Assembly: GCF_022919575.1 (NCBI RefSeq)
Contig: NZ_CP095071.1
Location: 3,978,001-4,042,000 of the forward strand
Reading direction: 5' to 3'
DNA from: Gracilibacillus salinarum
GTDB taxonomy: Bacteria; Bacillota; Bacilli; Bacillales; Amphibacillaceae
Length of the DNA stretch: 64,000 nt
Shown here: positions 61,277-64,000 of the stretch, in pieces
How the letters are laid out: each line of letters starts with the position of its first letter
How positions within the stretch are numbered: position 1 is the first letter of the stretch
The notes under the pieces: model-generated
Databases searched by the model: none
What the model saw: only the letters and a program-made list of their open reading frames with translations
What the model was told of the DNA's origin: nothing
Translations under genes and position numbers: made by a program

Positions 61277-61681
61277 TTAAATCTCTATTTTATTTGTTTT
61301 ATGAACGGCTTCAGTGCCAGCATCCAGTGCCGTCTTGTAATAGGAGCATTTATGCTCAATCAGCTCCATTGTCTTCTTCAGTTCTTCCATCTGTGCTTCC
61401 ACACTCGCTTTTCGTTCCAAAAACATGTCATATCTTTGCTGCAGTGTGTCATCTCCGTCTGAGCACCAATCAATGAAGCTCTTAATTTCCTTAATGGGCA
61501 TTCCAGTCGATTTTAGACATTCAATCACTTTTAGTGCGTCTAAGTCGGATGCTTTAAACAGGCGAGTTCCGCTAGCTGTACGTTCCACAAAGGGCAGAAG
61601 TCCTTCTTTGTCATAGTAACGCAAGGTATATACGGTAAGGTTCAATTCTCTTGCCACTTCTCCGATAGAATATGTTTTCAT
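61277..61681 (-). CDS. MerR family regulator, divergent from alcohol dehydrogenase
   Basis: A 134-residue activator with the winged helix KTYSIGEVARELNLTVYTLR and YYDKEGLLPF, then a long coiled-coil. It has Cys68 (the SFIDWCSDGD cysteine) and another in EHKCSYYK; the first is near the position used for thiol sensing in AdhR/NmlR relatives. ATG 61681 follows GGGAGATC. Its own operator candidate is the dyad at 61795, shared with the dehydrogenase. Confidence 0.93.
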   Translation of the reverse strand: MKTYSIGEVARELNLTVYTLRYYDKEGLLPFVERTASGTRLFKASDLDALKVIECLKSTGMPIKEIKSFIDWCSDGDDTLQQRYDMFLERKASVEAQMEELKKTMELIEHKCSYYKTALDAGTEAVHKTNKIEI

Positions 61682-61794
61682 CACTGATCTCCCTTTTCTG
61701 ATTAACTTCGAGTGGCAAAATACTATCACGGTATTACTGGAATGTCAAAATCTATTACATATAGAAAGTCCTTCAAATAAATAGACTTCATCAC

Positions 61795-61825
61795 TTGACC
61801 TAGAGTTAACTATAAGGCGTAGAAT
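61795..61825 (+). promoter_or_regulatory. MerR-type promoter of the alcohol dehydrogenase
   Basis: TTGACC (61795-61800), a 19-bp spacer and TAGAAT (61820-61825). The dyad CTAGAGTTAACTATAAG in the spacer is nearly the same as at 27975. Confidence 0.88.
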
Positions 61826-61880
61826 GGATGGGAAAGAGAAGAAGCTCTCTTTAAGTATTTATTTCAGGAGGTTTTTATTA

Positions 61881-62921
61881 ATGGTAACTGCTAAAGCACG
61901 TGCTGTCGACGGTCCAAAAAAATCGTTCCGCGCAGCTGAGATTACTCGACGCGAACTTGATTTACATGATGTGTTGATTGAGATTAAATATGCAGGAATC
62001 TGCCATTCTGACATTCATACTGCCCATGGTGACTGGGGAGAGGTGAACTATCCTCTTGTACCTGGACATGAGATAGCTGGGGTAGTGACGGATGTAGGAC
62101 CCGAGGTAACCAAGTATAAGGTAGGTGACCGTGTTGGTGTTGGATGTATGGTAGACTCCTGCGGTGAATGCGAGAATTGCCAGCAAGGAGAAGAACAGTA
62201 CTGTCTCAAAGGAAATGTTCCAACATACGCTGGTGTAGATAAATATGGCGAGCCGACTCAAGGTGGTTATTCCACTCACATCGTTGTAACAGAGGATTTT
62301 GTTCTTAGAATTCCTGATAACATTGGGCTTGATGTAGCTGCGCCATTACTTTGTGCTGGAATTACGACATATTCTCCATTAAACCATTGGCAAGCTGGCC
62401 CTGGTAAGAAAGTAGCCGTTGTTGGTATGGGCGGTCTTGGTCATATGGCTGTTAAGATTGCACATGCTATGGGGGCTGAGGTGACGGTATTGTCACAAAC
62501 ATTGAATAAAAAAGAGGACGGCATGCAATTCGGTGCAGATCACTACTATGCCACAAGCTCTCCCGAAACTTTCGAGCAACTGGCAGGTACCTTTGACCTG
62601 ATTATTAATACGGTAAGTGCTAATATTGATATCAATGCGCACCTCTCCTTATTAACGTTAGATGGGACGCTCGTAAATGTTGGTGCACCTGCAGAGCCAT
62701 TGGCTGTCAATGTGTTCTCTCTCATTCCTCACCGTCGTTCCTTTGCAGGTTCCATGATTGGCGGCATTCGTGAGACACAGGAAATGCTGGATTTCTGTGC
62801 AAAACATAACACCGTTCCCTCAATTGAAGTGATCTCGGCAGATCAGATTGATTACGCATATGAGCGCGTGTTAGCTTCAGATGTTAAGTATCGATTCGTG
62901 ATTGATATTAGTACGATGTAA
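61881..62921 (+). CDS. Zinc-dependent alcohol dehydrogenase, YahK/cinnamyl type
   Basis: A 346-residue medium-chain dehydrogenase. The catalytic zinc ligands are Cys41 ([16 protein letters not shown]), His63 and Glu64 (PGHEIAG). The structural zinc cysteines are 94, 97, 100 and 108 ([15 protein letters not shown]). The cofactor motif is [11 protein letters not shown] near 178, usual for NADP(H) enzymes of this group. ATG 61881 follows AGGAGG; the frame extends upstream to 61824 without a site. It probably detoxifies aldehydes under MerR control. Confidence 0.95.
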   Translation: MVTAKARAVDGPKKSFRAAEITRRELDLHDVLIEIKYAGICHSDIHTAHGDWGEVNYPLVPGHEIAGVVTDVGPEVTKYKVGDRVGVGCMVDSCGECENCQQGEEQYCLKGNVPTYAGVDKYGEPTQGGYSTHIVVTEDFVLRIPDNIGLDVAAPLLCAGITTYSPLNHWQAGPGKKVAVVGMGGLGHMAVKIAHAMGAEVTVLSQTLNKKEDGMQFGADHYYATSSPETFEQLAGTFDLIINTVSANIDINAHLSLLTLDGTLVNVGAPAEPLAVNVFSLIPHRRSFAGSMIGGIRETQEMLDFCAKHNTVPSIEVISADQIDYAYERVLASDVKYRFVIDISTM

Positions 62922-62931
62922 GTTTTTATAA

Positions 62932-62966
62932 GAAAAGGCTTGGAGGACAATCTCTAAGCCTTTTTT
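62932..62966 (+). terminator. Rho-independent terminator
   Basis: AAAAGGCTTgGAG/CTCTAAGCCTTTTTT just after the dehydrogenase gene. Confidence 0.88.
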
Positions 62967-62970
62967 ACAC

Positions 62971-63190
62971 GTTAGGAAAGTATAAAATTTTAGCAGAGAA
63001 GAAGCTCGACGTAGTGAAAATTTAAAGTGTACCAAGTATAAGAAAAACTTCGGCACTCGCTAAAGACAAGGCGAATGCCGAGTTTTTCTAATGTTAGGAA
63101 AAGTTTTAGTAATGAAGAAGCACGACGAAATGAAGATTTAGTACGTACCAAGTATAAGAATGAAAAGTATATAATCATTCTCGTTAGTGA
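62971..63190 (+). repeat. Family-2 hairpin repeat, copies d and e in tandem
   Basis: Copy d (62971-63093) is the most complete: GTTAGGAAAGTATAAAATTT, GAAGAAGCTCGACGTAGTG, CCAAGTATAAGAAAAAC and the hairpin CTTCGGCACTCGC...GCGAATGCCGAG with TTTTTCTAAT. Copy e (63093-63190) repeats the first half in degenerate form and then has AATGAAAAGTATATAATCATTC, a second hairpin region also found at 11533. (That segment spans 63159-63180.). Confidence 0.88.
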
Positions 63191-63365
63191 GATAAGAAAA
63201 GGAGCCAAAAGTAATTGCAGTGCCGTGAGATTTGTGTCGTTAGAGAGAAAGGAGCCAAAAGTTGTAAGCGAACACCAAAGATTTGTATCGTTTAGTGAGA
63301 AAGGAGCCAAAAGTGGGAAGTGAACACCAAAGATTTGTATTGTTTCGGAAGAAAGAAGACAAATC
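63191..63365 (+). repeat. 52-bp tandem repeat array, 3-4 units
   Basis: GGAGCC(AAAAG) blocks occur at 63201, 63251 and 63303 and a variant GAAGAC at 63355, with steps of 50, 52 and 52 bp. GATTTGT(A/G)T and CGTTTAG recur between them. It directly continues the family-2 repeat, as at 11575. Confidence 0.9.
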
Positions 63366-63540
63366 ATGGTGTTTCCCTGCTGGTTTTGTCTCCTTAAAGA
63401 GTCTGTACCATAGCGTAGTCCAGCCCATAGACTTCCGCAGGACGAAAAATGGCTGGTAGAAGGGGTATCAGCACATGAATTATTTCAAAATGTCCGCTAT
63501 GTGCCACTTAACTTAATCCCAGATAGTTGTATAGTATTTA
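63366..63540 (+). repeat. Right flank of the composite repeat
   Basis: AGTCTGTACCATAGCG, CATAGACT and GGACGAAAA match the flank of the array at 11745-11830, and ATTATTTCAAAATGTCC with AGTTGTATA matches the right part of the MITE-like element at 22166-22325. No gene is visible between here and 63674. Confidence 0.65.
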
Positions 63541-63674
63541 TGTCAATTAGGATCGGGTGAAGTGTGCCAGATCCCTCCAATGAGAAAAAGGATATTTTTA
63601 TCAATTGTTGCGCATGAATGACTATATTTTTGTTACAATATGGTAAATGCTGTTTGGAAAAGGGGTGCGTAAAG

Positions 63675-63845
63675 TTGAAAGAGCGGATGAAAGAGTTAGG
63701 GTGGAAAAAAATATTACTTTATTCTGTTATTAGTATCATTTTACTTGTGATCATAGGCTTTACCATAATATTTGGTGCGTTATTGATATTAGATCAATTT
63801 GATGATCGTTATCAGGAACCAGTGAGTTACGAGTTAGAGGATTGA
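63675..63845 (+). CDS. Small membrane protein
   Basis: A 56-residue protein with a basic start (KERMKELGWKK), one membrane helix (ILLYSVISIILLVIIGFTII) and an acidic outer tail (DDRYQEPVSYELED). The TTG start follows AGGGGTGCG. Function unknown. The last 155 bases of the window hold nothing recognisable. Confidence 0.6.
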   Translation: MKERMKELGWKKILLYSVISIILLVIIGFTIIFGALLILDQFDDRYQEPVSYELED

Positions 63846-64000
63846 AGCCAATTGAAAGAAGCTGCCCCAGATAAACTGTAATTTGCATGGGAGCGCTACA
63901 TTTTTGAAACTAGTTACTATTTTATGCAATCCGCAGTTTGTTAACTTCAAATCATTCCCTAAACATTTCTTGCGAATGATTAATATATTCTCAGATGTGC

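Overview
The window looks like a chromosomal segment of a low-G+C Gram-positive member of the Bacillaceae, most likely a salt-tolerant genus close to Gracilibacillus, Amphibacillus or Halobacillus. This is inferred from AGGAGG-type ribosome binding sites, frequent TTG and GTG starts, Zur, Fur, PadR and MerR operators of Bacillus type, and protein families that resemble B. subtilis ZagA, PdaC, YfhE and AdhR-type regulators. No rRNA or tRNA gene, CRISPR array, prophage or complete insertion sequence was seen.

Bases 1-9250 are the most coherent block: a zinc-starvation island marked by four sites that match the Bacillus Zur box. It encodes a small unknown protein, two flavoprotein-type oxidoreductases, the cysteine-poor ribosomal protein S14, three COG0523 metal GTPases (one very close to B. 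subtilis ZagA/YciC), a FeoB-like GTPase-permease with a cysteine-rich gate, and a dCTP deaminase. The common logic is metal import, metal delivery and replacement of zinc enzymes by zinc-free ones. Bases 9400-18200 hold ordinary genes (aldo/keto reductase, methionine aminopeptidase, acetyltransferase, glycosidase-like protein, Nudix hydrolase, a Fur-linked flavoprotein) mixed with repeats and broken genes. Bases 18400-21230 are a PadR-DUF1048-ABC exporter locus. Bases 22400-27780 (minus strand) carry an FbpABC/AfuABC-type importer, preceded by a possible Pho box, and a PdaC-like deacetylase.

Bases 28000-34750 hold an aldo/keto reductase, a HepT-MntA toxin-antitoxin pair between repeats, an ECF sigma/anti-sigma operon, and a MerR-centred detoxification cluster. 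Several promoters here, and the promoter of the alcohol dehydrogenase at 61881, share the 19-bp spacer and central dyad typical of MerR-activated promoters. Bases 35000-48700 are an accessory stretch rich in small membrane proteins, a SMI1/KNR4 protein and decayed genes (tetR, an epimerase, a uridine kinase without its P-loop lysine). At 49170-51570 a complete TPP riboswitch with terminator precedes a short-chain dehydrogenase and a flavin monooxygenase, not a recognised thiamine gene. Bases 53000-54620 hold a second ECF sigma/anti-sigma pair. Bases 54900-60720 are a GH4 glycosidase and sugar ABC importer locus with a divergent AraC regulator and no ATPase of its own. The end holds the MerR/alcohol dehydrogenase pair and a composite repeat.

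Repeats are a strong theme. Family 1 is a 65-151 bp structured element (four copies) with IS200/IS605-like ends, inserted after TTTAT or TTTAAT without target duplication; one copy splits a membrane-protein gene that can be rebuilt exactly. Family 2 is a hairpin repeat of about 110 bp, and family 3 is a tandem array with a 52-bp period; they occur side by side at two places and on either side of the toxin-antitoxin pair at a third.
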